Part shown: piece by piece, positions 52,590-64,000 of the stretch
Layout: every line of letters begins with the position of its first letter
How positions within the stretch are numbered: the stretch's first letter is position 1
Assembly (NCBI GenBank): GCA_028023455.1
Contig: JAQFVV010000018.1
Span: 3,991,800 to 4,055,799 of the forward strand
Length of the DNA stretch: 64,000 nt
Source: Epiperipatus broadwayi
Taxonomy: Eukaryota; Onychophora; Udeonychophora; Euonychophora; Peripatidae
Reading direction: 5' to 3'
Position numbers and translations under genes: made by a program
The notes under the pieces: generated by a model
Seen by the model: the letters and a program-made list of their open reading frames with translations, nothing else
Told to the model about the DNA's origin: nothing
The model's database searches: none

Positions 52590-54560
52590 GGTCTTTAATT
52601 TAAATATTTTATGTACCATATATTATTACAAGAATTGTCAAACATTTTTTCAACATAAAGTAAATATTTGAAATGTGTTATAATTCAAAAAGTGGTTGTA
52701 AAAGAGAAAGAAAAGTATAAATTAAAATAAACATTTTTATGTTTTCTCTTTTCAGTAATTTTAATTTCCTATAGGTTCTGTTTTTAGTTTTGAAAAAGTA
52801 TTGAGAGAATGTTTTTTCAGTAAGTTATGGAAAATTTTATTGGACAATTCTAGTTTTAACTTTTTAGAAAGATAGTGAATAAATTTTTAAAAGAAAGAAA
52901 AAAAAATTAACATTTTTTGTTAAATTTTGTTCTAATTGATTACAGTTGTGTTTTTTCTTCTATTCTCTTCATCTCTTTCTAACATAATAAGCAGAGTTTA
53001 TCAAATCAGTATGATTAACTGATTATCTTATTTTTTTGGTATAAAAAAAACTAGTTAAAAAAATTTTTTGAAACTATGATTTTCATTTATTTTAATTAAA
53101 AAGTGAAAAACAAATACAGGAGAATTTTTTTGACTTGTTTTTCAATAAAAAGAGAAAAAAATATTGAAGACTTTTTTTTGTAAAAATAGAGCTAATTGGT
53201 TAGTGTTTAATTTGATCAGGTAGGAGACAGGATTGTCATTTTGGGAGACACAATTGTTCCAAAAATAGGGGAGTAAGTAAATCAGTAGACCTGATTGTAA
53301 ATCTGAGAAGAGTAGTCAATATTATGTCTAAGCTGCTGAAGAAGAAAGAAGCAGAAGGCTAGCTGTAAAAAGTTTTCTAAAACTTAAGTTGAAGACAAAT
53401 ATGTTTTTATTAAAAAATGTAAAGGAAAAGAATAATCATTCCCTCAATTAATATAGTTATATCAACTGTTTAGTTTAGACTGGAGTTGAAAAGCCTTCAA
53501 GAAGAAAGCCTACATGGAAACTAGAAATTACAAGTGTCAAAGAAAACCTCAAAAAAAAAAAACTATCAAAATATATTTTCATTGTAACCATCTCTACAAT
53601 TATAGATAAAAAAAATTATAGAAATAGAATTGATAAGAACAAATAATTTTATTAATTTAACATTTTCATTTGAAATTTTTTTTATTTATTTGATTTTTTC
53701 CTTCAAAATTCTAAAAAGAGTATTTAGGTAATTTAATTTGTATTAAATTTAACTATTTTAAAACAGTTTTTTTTCTTTAATTATTTTCCTCCAAAATTGT
53801 ACAAAGGTTAAGCTAATTTAAACTTTATCTCTTATTCTAAAAGAGTTGTTTTTCAATTTTTATTACTCAAAATGAAATAACTTGATAAAAGCAAAAGTTA
53901 ATTAGTTTAAGGAATAAAATCAGCTGATTAGTTCTTTTTTTAAATATGCAACCATACCTTTTGTTAAGAATGTACAAATTTTAATGATCATATATCATTT
54001 TAAATGTTTTCATTATTAATTAGATTATTAAATAATTGTTTTTAAAAATGTTCTAGTGCTAAAGTCTTTATTCCTTCAGCTATCTCTTTTATGAATGTGT
54101 TGTGTGCATTACATCTTAATGTTTTATGGATTTATAAATTATCCTGATAAAATTATTTAAAATTGAATAAGCATTTATATTTATCTTTCTTTTTAATTGC
54201 AAGGAAATCAAGTCATACATAATGTAACTTAATTTAATAAGCTTGTGCTGCTAGTTATATAATAATTGTGATAATAGCTCTTAACAAGCCTTTTTGAATA
54301 TCATTGTCCTGACCAGTTTTTAACTATTGTTTTCCATCAGTTAGATCACTGGGATATTCAGGTATTATATTTAAAAATAGCAAGTCAAGCCCAGAATTTA
54401 CCTAATAGTTAACTGTTAAGTAGAAAATCTGAAATGTTCATACATCCATGTCTTTAAATCGACCTATCTAACTCAAATAGCTATATAGGACTAAACTAAG
54501 TTCAGATACACCACATACTAATAGATTGTTGACAATTACAATTTCTAGTCTTATGATCTT
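50981..54560. other. AT-rich DNA with microsatellites
   Basis: (TA)n at 52415-52441 and (AAT)n at about 52551-52588. No gene or bounded element seen. Confidence 0.5.
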
Positions 54561-54640
54561 GAACTAGCTCTGCAGTGCATAATGGTTAATTATTTGAATA
54601 CAGGGTTTTATATTGGTGTTGGGACATCTGGATAATTGTT
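54561..54640 (+). repeat. Possible tRNA-derived SINE trace
   Basis: ctagctctgcagtgcataat followed by ggttaattatttgaatacag and ggtgttgggac resembles the A box, anticodon arm and B box layout of a tRNA-type SINE with mutations in the B box. Confidence 0.3.
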
Positions 54641-55123
54641 TAGATAGCACAAAGATATTACACTTAAAGTTCATTAACTGCATTTGTTTTTATATTAGAA
54701 ATTTAAGTTGCCTGTACACTAATGGTACTATATGTCCAGATCATTAATGATGATCAGTATGTACTGGTATGCCAGCACTCTTTTTTAAATTTCTGATGGA
54801 TATTTTAGCACTTACATATGTGCATCCAAAGAATTGTGTTAAATTTTGCCTGAGTTTGGCAATGTCTAGCAAATTATTTTATTTCTAATGGATTTTTTTT
54901 CAATCCAGTTACAAGGATGACTGTTGATTGATGATTTGACTGTTTATGTGTAATGCTGAGATATTTGTAATTTATAACTTATTATTACTTAAATTATTAT
55001 TAGTATAACTCCCTATAATGTGATACTTTATTCTCATGCTGAATCACATGCTCATTGTTTTGATTATTCAATGGGAATGATGATGATTTCCCATTTCCTC
55101 ATATTAATTTCCTATGCTTTGTA
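54641..55123. other. AT-rich DNA, no gene seen
   Basis: Nothing supportable. Confidence 0.5.
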
Positions 55124-55211
55124 CCATATATATATATATATATAGTGAAACAACTGATGAATTTAATATATATATATATATATATAGTGAAACAACTGAT
55201 GAATTTAATAT
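55124..55211. repeat. Tandem duplication of (TA)n plus gtgaaacaactgatgaattt
   Basis: A unit of about 43 bp occurs twice; each holds a TA run followed by the same 20-mer. Confidence 0.9.
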
Positions 55212-58200
55212 CATACAATGTAGCTTACTAAAGTAAGATTAAAAACCAATAATGAATTTATATGAGAAATTTTAATGAATATAATATTTAGAAATGCCTA
55301 GATTTAAGCCTCTACTTAAGGTTCACAATTCTAAAATGATATTGAGAAATTTACCATGTAAAATCACACACTACATAAACGTCTGAAGTTTATAATGACG
55401 CGTAAAAATATAGGATCCATAAATCTCAAGTACAGGTTGTGATATATGAGTTGTAAACATATATATTAAAAATTAATGTTATTTATTGGGAATGTATAAA
55501 GAATTCATTATTAATTTACTATTATATAATTACTGCTTGATTTGTCTTGAAGCTTGATTGAAATTTACTTCATAAATTGTTTGTTATTGTTACTATTTAA
55601 TAGAGAATAGATGATAAAATAGCTTGTACCAACATTAATTTGGCGTCAGTAAATGGAATGTTGTGTAAAAGAATGGAAATTAAGTGTATGGATAGATAAT
55701 AGATTAGAATGAATGATGCATTAATAATGATGATAATAGTAATGCCAAAAGTACATGGAAGTCTAACTATAAAATTTATTATTCTGACATTTTTATTATG
55801 TTATTTCAAAAAAAAAAATATTTTATCCAAGAGAAGACCTAATTATCCAGTCCATATAATGTTGACAGCATTTAAATTATAAATAATTAACGTATATAAA
55901 GAGATGGCATTCATGTAGAAAATGAATAATTACATTATTGTAATCTACTATAATAAATGTGTGTAAACAAAGCAAAATTCAACATGAACACAGCAAACCT
56001 ATACATGCATCCATATTATATATTTATTATCAGGGGCTATAAGAAGTGATTACCCTGATAAAATAAAAAACACGACTTATCATGCTCCATACTTAATATT
56101 TCATTTATAATATACAGACTATAAATTTGAATTGATTAATTTCATTTTTAAGACATTATTTATTTATTTATTTACTTTATAATTAATATGATTTTGACTG
56201 CATATGAAAACCTATATCAATTTTTTTTTAAAAAGAATACTGTAAAAAATTTTAAACCTATGACCTCTCGATAAAACTTCAAACTGGTATGTTCATTTAT
56301 TATTTTTTTTAAACATAGATTTAAAGCACTGAAGTTCATAATGTGGTTATAAATTTGACTTAATTATTTAACATTAAACCTTAACTAAAAAAAATAAATC
56401 TTGTGAATATCATTTTAACGATTTTTTATGCATAATAAAAAAGATTAAAAATGATGAGATTAAAAAAAAATATTTTAAAATGCCATGTCTAGGAGAATTT
56501 TGTTAAAATGTAATTGCCGTATTTTTCTATAAATAGATAATGATTTTAATAGAAATATATCTAGTTAACTGTCAATTTCAAATAATTTCCCCCCCGTTCT
56601 TTTATTTTACCGCTTGAAATGAATATGGTAATGTAAATAGAAGATTATTTGTTCTTTGATCCATTTTCTGTTTGTTTTAACACTATAATTTTTGTGTCAA
56701 CAACTGAATTTCAAGATTTATTTTAAATTGTGGTTTTATTGTAATTCAATCAAAATCTTCATTTTAAAAATATAAAATTAAAGTATATAAACGCTTTCAT
56801 TATGGTTTAAAATATTTTAATTCTGCATTAACTTTATATTTAAAATAAAACTATGTAAAAGTGTGAGTATGTCTGTATTAAATAATCAAATGTTTTATTG
56901 GTTGGGAAATCAAGTGACGTTCGAGCACGAGAATTCTCGGATTAAGTATATCGTGCTAAAATCATACAAAGATATGGATGTGTTTATTTATTTATATAAA
57001 TACTCACTTATTTTTATTTTATTATAAAAACAAAAATAAATTTTAGTATTTTTTTTTTTCTTAAAATTCAAACCAAAACTTCATTTATATATTTTTTTAA
57101 TCGTATTTATTTACATTTCTAATTAGTTATATAAAAATATAATAATCTGCATTTCCAGATCTTTTCTTTTTTAAATTAAATTATTTAAAATAAAAAGTCA
57201 ATATATGTTACAAGTAGTACAAATATCAAAGCTAAATTATTCAAAGAAGCTATTAATACAAAAAAAGCAAAAATATTTTTGAAAAACCAAAAAAAAAAAG
57301 AGATTATATTGAATTTTTCTCTTAAGTGCATGTTTAAATATTTAGACTAAGAAAATTATAATTTTGGTCTTCAGAGATAAAACGATTGGTAAAAGAAAAA
57401 CAAATATTTCAGAAGTGAAATTATGGACCTAAATTATTTGTTTAAAATGGCGAAATGAAAATATGTAAAACGGATTATGGAAGACAAGGAATTACGGATA
57501 GAGAAATAAATAACAAGCTGGACTATAGAGAAATAGTGAGGACACATTGATTGGTGGAAATGCAGAAGAGCTGACCATTGAAGTAATGAGATAATTGGAG
57601 CCAATGAACAGGTAAATTCATTAAGGTGTGCAGACACGTCACACAGCAAATAAAAAGACTCTTCTATATTTTAGTTTGTTTGATGTTTAGATTGCTTTAT
57701 AAAATGAATTAAATTCAATTTTATTTCTTTTAGTGAAAGGAATTATTGCACATTTCATAGTTCTCTATAATATATCATTTTACTCTCTTTCCTATCTATT
57801 ATGTATATTTCAGAGTAATACTTCCAGGTAAATTCCCAGTTGTAATTTTACTCACAAAGCATTTGAACAGTCATTGCGCCTACAGAGCAAACAATGTTAT
57901 GGTAAATTGGTAAAACATAAAGTTGTATAATTCGATGGTTAAAGTGACAAATTTGGTTTACACAAAGTGGCAGTGTTTATTCAAATCACAAATTTAATGA
58001 AGATTTCATTAAAAATAGTTCTATATTGACAAAACTTTATTCAAACTGAAGGTCATAAATAAAAAAATAAATTATTCAAGTTTAATCTTGATATAATTAT
58101 GTTGCTTAATCATGAATAAAAGTCAGTTGCATATTTTTTTTAAAAAGTAATTAGAATAATTTATTTTTGAAAGAATGTTCTTTTAATTTTTAAGCATTTT

Positions 58201-58237
58201 TTTTTTCATTTTTAATTCAAAACAGCATTTTGTTATA
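55212..58237. other. AT-rich DNA, no gene seen
   Basis: No bounded element. The 57400-57660 part is a little less AT-rich and has a 71-codon minus frame without recognisable features. Confidence 0.5.
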
Positions 58238-58443
58238 TTTGTATTTTTATATTGGACTATTTCCATCATCTAATATGAGTACTAAATGTCTTTAGAAAAA
58301 TTTAACTTTATTTAAATATTCTAAATACATTCAACTGTTAGTAATAACACATCAAACAGGTTAGTATATGCACAATGTTTTGAGAAGTATTATTCTCCCA
58401 TCTTCTTCAGGTGTTGCTGGCCTGACCAGTAACAGGATTACAA

Positions 58444-58519
58444 AGGGATTCGAACTTGAACCCTTAGATTCTTGAGTATTGAATTTTAAGGTAATGCTCT
58501 AACCAACTGAACCATCTTC
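58444..58519 (-). repeat. tRNA-like head of SINE, left arm
   Basis: On the minus strand: A box gatggttcagttggttagag and B box gggttcaagttcgaatccc, the internal RNA polymerase III promoter. Confidence 0.8.
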
Positions 58520-58652
58520 TTAAAGGTAACAGTCAGTAGAAATTTGATATACATGGTAACCACTAATCAACTTTGCTCCTAGGAAAAAATGGTGAAATCA
58601 GGAGGAATCTTATAGATAAGTATATGAAATTTCTACTGGCTGTTGCCTTTGG

Positions 58653-58731
58653 CAAGATGATCCAGTTGGTTAGAACATTACTTTAAAATTCAATACTCAA
58701 AAATCTAAGTGTCCAGGTTTGAATCCCATGC
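58653..58731 (+). repeat. tRNA-like head of SINE, right arm
   Basis: A box gatgatccagttggttagaa and B box ccaggtttgaatccc. Same family as the left arm, with independent mutations. Confidence 0.8.
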
Positions 58732-58761
58732 TAATACTGTTACTTGTCAGGCTAACAATAC

Positions 58762-58806
58762 CTGAAGAAGAGAGGAGAATAATACCTCTTGAAATGATCT
58801 GCATAT
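58762..58806 (+). ncRNA. Decayed hammerhead-like core in SINE body
   Basis: CUGAAGA (58762-58768, fits CUGANGA), a potential stem II AGAGG/CCUCU (58771-58775 with 58784-58788) and GAAA (58791-58794). Stem I and stem III are not convincing in this copy. The left arm has the matching sequence on the minus strand around 58365-58410, with AAAA instead of GAAA. Probably a fossil if it was ever a ribozyme. Confidence 0.35.
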
Positions 58807-58932
58807 ACTAACCTGTTTGATGTATTATTACTGACAGTTGAATGTATTTGAAATATTTAAATAAACTTAAATTTTTTTAAAGTCATTCAATACTCATATT
58901 AGATGATGGAAATAGTCCAACATAAAAATACA

Positions 58933-59313
58933 ACTAAAAGACCATCATCATAAACCTTCAGGAAAACACTAAGTATTTTGTTATTTTAGGAATATATAGT
59001 CACATAACAATTTTTATGCCATAACTTTAAATGTTTTTAAATAAAATTTTATTTATTTTTATTATTTTTAATGTAAAATGTTTTTTTTTTCTGAAGTTTG
59101 ATTGGGTTATCTAAGCACCTTGTGAATAATTGTTTGTTATTGTTATCAATATATTTTAGCATCACATGATCACATTTCTATACTAGTACATAATTGTTGT
59201 AAAATATTATTGTGTTTTCAATTTCATTCTCATAGTTTTGTAGTAAAGTAGAGTTAAAAGGTGGCTGCTGGAGGGTTGCATTAGATCCTAAGATCTAGGT
59301 GCAGTGCTGTCAG
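58933..59313. other. AT-rich DNA leading to the ribozyme-bearing element
   Basis: From about 59250 the sequence is less AT-rich and probably belongs to the element that follows. Confidence 0.45.
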
Positions 59314-59372
59314 ATCCAAGGCTCCTCACTGATGATGACCACAAGCCAGAAACTAGTTTGGGGATATTGGAT
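59314..59372 (+). ncRNA. Hammerhead ribozyme, type I, with extended stem I
   Basis: Core CUGAUGA is 59329-59335 and GAAA is 59349-59352. Stem I inner helix is UCCUCA (59323-59328) with UGGGGA (59359-59364); after an internal loop (GGC / UA) an outer helix AUCCAA (59314-59319) pairs with UUGGAU (59367-59372), all six pairs. Stem II is UGAC/GCCA (59336-59339 with 59345-59348) with one A-C mismatch that a single G-to-A change would explain. Stem III is the palindrome ACUAGU (59352-59357); H17 is U59358, the predicted cut. All required core residues are present. Confidence 0.8.
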
Positions 59373-59455
59373 GAGTAGGCACTAGATAGGGATTTTATGC
59401 ACAAGCCTTCTCACATCCATTGATTACTCTGTTTGGCACAGGATGGCACTACTGA
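59373..59455 (+). other. Spacer between ribozyme and reverse-transcriptase fragment
   Basis: Less AT-rich sequence without a long frame; a stop codon lies directly before the ATG at 59456. Confidence 0.4.
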
Positions 59456-59857
59456 ATGGAGAGTTTAAATATATATAAAAATAAACAGAATATTCGGTGT
59501 GAGTTAATATATGATAATAGTAAGAAAAGTAGTTTATTGTTTAAGGCTCGAATAGGATCTTTAGCTACAAAAGAATATACATGTAAATGGAAAAATATGG
59601 GTGATTTATTTTGTAAATTATGTAAGGAAGGAATAGAAAATATTAGGCATTTGTTAATTGAATGTAAATGTTTGAAAACAGAAAGGGTACATATAATAAA
59701 GTTGTGGAAAAATAAATATGAAAAGAGTGATTATACAGAAAGTGAATTATTGGTTTTTATGCTGGGTTTGGGAAAAGATAAGAGGGATTTAGATATAAAG
59801 GTTATAGAGTTGACAAAGATTATGTTGTGGAAATGGGATAGAGCAGATTATGTGTAA
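59456..59857 (+). pseudogene. 3' end of a non-LTR retrotransposon ORF (post-RT zinc-binding domain)
   Basis: A 133-codon open frame reading LLFKARIGSLATKEYTCKWK, then CKLCKEGIENIRHLLIEC, then acidic and helical residues to a TAA at 59857. The C-x2-C...H-x4-C pattern resembles the zinc-binding region after the reverse transcriptase domain in many LINE proteins. The reverse transcriptase and endonuclease parts are missing, so this is a truncated copy or the coding remnant of a short non-autonomous element. The frame itself is intact, unlike most in this window. Confidence 0.7.
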
Positions 59858-59977
59858 ATTTAGAGTGGGGAATGTAAAATAAAGTGGCTAACGGGTTTAT
59901 CTGGGCATAATTGCTGAGATATTCTTGACTTCGTTTAAGGAGAAGCCATAATACTTCACATCACATCACATCCTTTG
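59858..59977 (+). repeat. Retrotransposon 3' tail with (ACATC)n end
   Basis: Follows the stop codon and ends cttcacatcacatcacatcc, a short simple-repeat terminus of the kind seen at the 3' ends of some non-LTR retrotransposons in place of poly(A). Confidence 0.6.
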
Positions 59978-60825
59978 TTTATATTTTAGCATCTTGATTT
60001 TAAAACTACAACATATGCATTAATGAATATTTTATTTTATGAAAATACATGTTAATATTTGATAAACTATTTTTCAATTGCTGGATAAAATTTAAGATTA
60101 AAAAGTTGGACAACCCAACTAAAAAAAACAATAATCAGTATAAATAAAATCATATCTTAGTATTTTATATTGCAAAAGTAAAAAAAAAAGGTTATTGCAA
60201 TGAACATACTTTTGACAAAAACTTAGTAATCATTTTGTTTTATCAAATGAACTAAATACTTTCATAACTAAATTAATTTGTATTTACTACTTTCCAAAAA
60301 ACATCTCACTACAATTACATTTATTAAACTAACTTTTAAATTTGACTTAATTCAAACAGTTTATTTCCTCATAATATTATATATATTACAGTGTAACAGG
60401 ACCCTTCCCCCAATTAGCATATTTGAGATGCAAAGCAAATTTTCTAACAATATTTATTTTTATAAAAAGGAATATAAATTTATTGCTTGAGAGTTTATAA
60501 AAAGATCTGAGTTCTTTTTACTGCGTCAAAGCAGCAGGAAAACATGTTTTATGAATAAATAAAAGAGATATTGATAAATAAATTGATTTATCCCAGAAAG
60601 CAGAATAAAAAACAGAGTAATTATCAAGATTTCTTAACAAATCTCTCAGAAAAGAAAGCTTTAAAGCCATGCAAATATTTTTAGGAGAAAGATGGCATAC
60701 AAAGATTTACCTTAGAGAATATACAGAAGTATAATTATAAGACAAAACGAATATAAAAATATTAAAACAGACAAAAACTCACTATATGTGATGTTTATTG
60801 AATATAAAAATATTTAGAATAAGTG
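59978..60825. other. AT-rich DNA, no gene seen
   Basis: Nothing supportable; a 70-codon frame at 60278-60490 has no features. Confidence 0.5.
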
Positions 60826-60893
60826 TAGGTGTGCATATATTATTGATATAAATATAGGTGTGCATATATTATTGATATAAATATATTAGTGAT
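60826..60893. repeat. Tandem repeat, about 33-bp unit, two copies
   Basis: Two units each containing aggtgtgcatatattattga and tataaatata. Confidence 0.9.
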
Positions 60894-61964
60894 GGAGAAA
60901 TAATGTATCAAAAGTTTTCAGAGTTATAAAAATTTTGATTGAAAGAAATGCAGTGAACTATTGCAGTAAATAACGGCCTTTAAAAATTAGAAAAAAAAAT
61001 TGGGGGAAGATTATTCAAATGTTATATAATTTGTAATTATTTCTGATGAAGTATTGCTAAATTTAGATATAATTTAACTCTATTTTTTATGTTCAATTTT
61101 TGTACACGTATAAGCTTAAATATGAAATATTTGATCTAATTTTAGAAGACATGTCTTAAACAAACTTTTAAATGAAATAATTGTTCACTTTTGATGTCAG
61201 CATTAAAAAAATTTAATATCAGGTAAAAAAAAAATCTCATAATGCCAAAATTTATGTAATTGAGAAATTTTAATATAGAATAATTAGAAAAAAATATGAA
61301 AAGTACAATTAAATTTTGATAATTTAGGCTATATTTGTATAAAAAAATTTAAAATATAGCAAATAAATTGTATAGATTTTAACTTAGAAAACTTATAAAT
61401 GGTAAGTTAGAAATTTAAGGGGTCCAAAAGCACTTTTTGTTTTGGAAAAAAGAAAAATTCTTTTTTGAGATAAAAACATTGTGCTTGTAAATTATCTAAC
61501 TATTGTAAATTCATCTTAACTTGGGAGAAGCTAACTCTCAAATAATAAGCAAAGATTACCAAGATCAACTTTCAAGTTACAATTAAACTGACCAATGATA
61601 TAACAATAAAAAAAAATGGCAATGGCATAAACAGGCCAATTGGTGACATAGGTCTGTGTATACAATCATGTTCAATGAGGATAGGGATTTCATTACAAAA
61701 GAAGACAATATTAGACAATTATATTAAATAAAGTATGAATATTATTCTCAATAAAGCTGTTCTAATCTTGAACAGAAAATTCATAACTACAGTGTCATTA
61801 CATAAGGCAAATTTACCCATATGCTGGATGTGCCAGGGTTTTAAATGTAAGACACAACATTCATTCTAATTTTAGCTGTACTACTAACAACTAGACTTGC
61901 ATAATTTGCTAAATGTAACAGAGGTTAATCATTGTATCTAAATGTATACACTCTGTGTATAAAA
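60894..61964. other. AT-rich DNA, no gene seen
   Basis: Nothing supportable. Confidence 0.5.
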
Positions 61965-61982
61965 TACTATATATATATATAT

Positions 61983-62760
61983 ATCACATTCATATCGGCT
62001 TTTTCAAACCAAATTGTGCAAACGCTTTTTGCGAGTGTTAAATAATAAATGAATACCCTCTGACCCATACAAGATATAGAATTTATGCAGCAATAAAAGG
62101 AATACTCTTATTACTATGACTCAAATATTTATATATGAGCAAATCTGAAGTACTGGCACAGAAGGTGTGACTATAAAACAGTCACTTTGAATTACTATAT
62201 ATAACTTATGAATGAATGACGCCGATGAAATTTACTAGAATTTACTGAACGTCATTCCAACTGAAATTAATCATATATATAAATCAGCATTTATTTTTTA
62301 TAGCGTCTGTATACAATTGTAATCACATTCATATCGGCTTTTTCAAATCAAATTGTGCAAACGCTTGATATGAATGTGATTACAATTGTATACAGATGCT
62401 ATAAAAAATAAATGCTGATTTATATATATGATTAATTTCAGTTGGAATGATGTTCAGTAAATTCTAGTAAATTTCATCAGCGTCATTCATTCATAAGTTA
62501 TATATAGTAATTCAAAGTGACTGTTCTATAGTCACACCTTCTGTGCCAGTACTTCAGATTTTCTCATATATAAATATTTGAGTCATAGTAATAAGAGGAT
62601 TCCTTTTATTGCTGCATAAATTCTATATCTTGTATGGGTCAGAGGGTATTCATTTATTATTTAACACTCGCAAAAAGCGTTTGCACAATTTGGTTTGAAA
62701 AAGCCGATATGAATGTGATTACAATTGTATACAGACGCTATAAAAAATAAATGCTGATTT
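61983..62760. mobile_element. Foldback element family 2, copy 2
   Basis: Nearly the same as 18029-18765. One full unit (61983-62322), about 45 bp of a second unit, then a full inverted unit to 62760. The junction point between direct and inverted parts differs from copy 1, so the inversions arose separately or were edited. It sits in a (TA)n tract, which hides any target duplication. Confidence 0.85.
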
Positions 62761-64000
62761 ATATATATATATGTTAAAACGAAGATTTGCACGGGTTAAA
62801 TATCTATATATATATATAAGATTTTTAGCCTATAGGAATTAGTTTTGTTATCTGATAACGTAACTGTCGGTAATATTTTAGCGGTTAAATTCTGGAAATA
62901 GCCATTTTGCTTTCTGGTGAAAACCAGTCTGCTGGCTGAAATATTAAAGCAGTTTTATAGAAAAGTAATTATATATATAGCAAATAGCTTGAAATCATGA
63001 TCTGAAAGTGGAATTATAGTTAGAGATAGTGAATACTAACTACTCTGACGTTTATGTAAACAAAACATACGCTTGATGGGCGTTTTTGGTAGAACACCAT
63101 CTGTGGACATAAATACAAGCGTTAGCAAGTTTTTTAACTTGCATTTTTGTTTATATATATATATATAGTGTGACCAGGATTATTACTCCCAGTCACACTA
63201 CAGTATAAACACAATAGAATTAGCACAATCACAACAGGATTTACTTACCCTTGTGGATTGTTTAGAATTTTGTCATTATTTGAAAAAAAAGTTGAATGCT
63301 AACATTATTAGATATAAAAAATTACTATTTTTCCGTTACAGCATTTGGGAAAAAATCAAACTGGGAAAAATTGATCGCCTGGAAGATGATTATGCCAATC
63401 CAAAACATTGACTAGGATATGTGGATTGAAATCACTTCTTTCTTATAGCAAATGAAATCAAAAAATCAGAATTGAAATTTGCAAGTTTTATAAGTATTTG
63501 TTGTTCTTCAACATATAAAATTTTATCATCTCAGTCATTCTTTGCACATCCTTTTGAATTGAAAATACAAAAATCTCTCTCCTAAGAGCTTATTTCTGTC
63601 CAAAATCTCTAGCAATTTAAAAATCTACAACTTCATTATTTATGTTTAAAAGGAGGAAGGAAATGATAGATATTTTTCAAAAAACTCAGAAAAAGAGCAT
63701 TGAACTGTGGCTTTCTGGATCTTAAAATCTGAGAGACTATTTCATTAAATACTCAAAAATCACTTTCGGTTTAGCAGTCTCGTGGCTCTACCTGATTCTA
63801 CAATAAATCACACAGCTCTATTTAAAAAAATAAATTCTAGAATTAAATTTATTAGCCAGATAACTGGGTCAAATTAATACCCCAACTGATCAAAATAAAC
63901 AATGGGGATCTTTAGTTAAAAATATTGAAAACATCCTGAATAAATTAGCAAAAATAAATTCAAAATTTTTTTTGTAAATGTGACAAACCAAAATATGCCC
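62761..64000. other. AT-rich DNA, no gene assigned
   Basis: A small hairpin, agtgtgac...gtcacact, lies at about 63167-63200. After an acceptor-like ttacag near 63342 a frame of about 24 codons reads FGKKSNWEKLIAWKMIMP before a stop; this could be an exon or transposase scrap but cannot be assigned. Confidence 0.35.

Larger units (their letters stand above)
58238..58932. mobile_element. Palindrome of two inverted tRNA-SINE copies
   Basis: Left arm 58238-58550 is the imperfect inverse of right arm 58621-58932, with about 70 bp between. Each arm contains a tRNA-like head, a body with a hammerhead-like core, and the shared tail running through gtatttttatattggac. Either two SINEs landed head to head or a foldback copy arose at insertion. 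Confidence 0.8.

Noticed and set aside
58444-58519. Functional tRNA gene
   Set aside because: A and B boxes are tRNA-like but the cloverleaf is incomplete and the sequence continues into a SINE body present in two copies.

Overview
The window looks like intergenic or intronic DNA of an animal (metazoan) nuclear genome. It is very AT-rich, full of (TA)n and (AAT)n microsatellites, and has no prokaryotic gene structure. It holds transposable elements of several classes in different states of decay. I cannot name the species. Allelic CG/TG/CA differences between paired LTRs suggest a genome that methylates CpG. No complete host gene is visible. Two short stretches could be host exons: an open reading frame running in from the left edge (1-99) and a possible first exon near 21803-21891.

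Layout. 1-2370: AT-rich DNA with a 97-bp tandem duplication. 2374-2521: long (AAT)n. 2840-3853: a composite head-to-tail plus inverted element with a 12-bp target duplication, carrying three copies of a hammerhead ribozyme. 4502-13749: a Ty3/gypsy-type LTR retrotransposon (element A) with very long LTRs (about 2.6 and 3.2 kb), a degraded coiled-coil gag and almost all of pol deleted; its 3' LTR carries a later foldback MITE. 13750-26770: mostly anonymous AT-rich DNA, with a second foldback family (18029-18765), a homopolymer-rich block and the candidate exon. 26773-27736 and 28410-42689: two copies of a non-autonomous DNA transposon with terminal inverted repeats; the second is split by a Ty3/gypsy element (element B, 29522-42489) with about 2.7-kb LTRs and recognisable gag, protease, reverse transcriptase, RNase H and integrase, all frameshifted. 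42904-45719: a whole hAT transposon with ends and an imperfect 8-bp target duplication, holding a dead ZBED-type transposase on the minus strand. 45728-58237: anonymous AT-rich DNA with a few tRNA-SINE-like traces. 58238-58932: a palindrome of two tRNA-derived SINE copies. 59314-59977: a hammerhead ribozyme followed by the 3' end of a non-LTR retrotransposon. 61983-62760: second copy of the foldback family seen at 18029.

The most interesting thread is self-cleaving RNA. Type I hammerhead ribozymes with tiny palindromic stem III occur in two unrelated repeats here, and a decayed hammerhead-like core sits inside the SINE. The composite element at 2840-3853 resembles an animal retrozyme (a small retroelement moving as circular RNA), but as direct plus inverted copies. 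A second theme is repetition of primer-binding-site-like modules behind the 5' LTR of both long-LTR elements.
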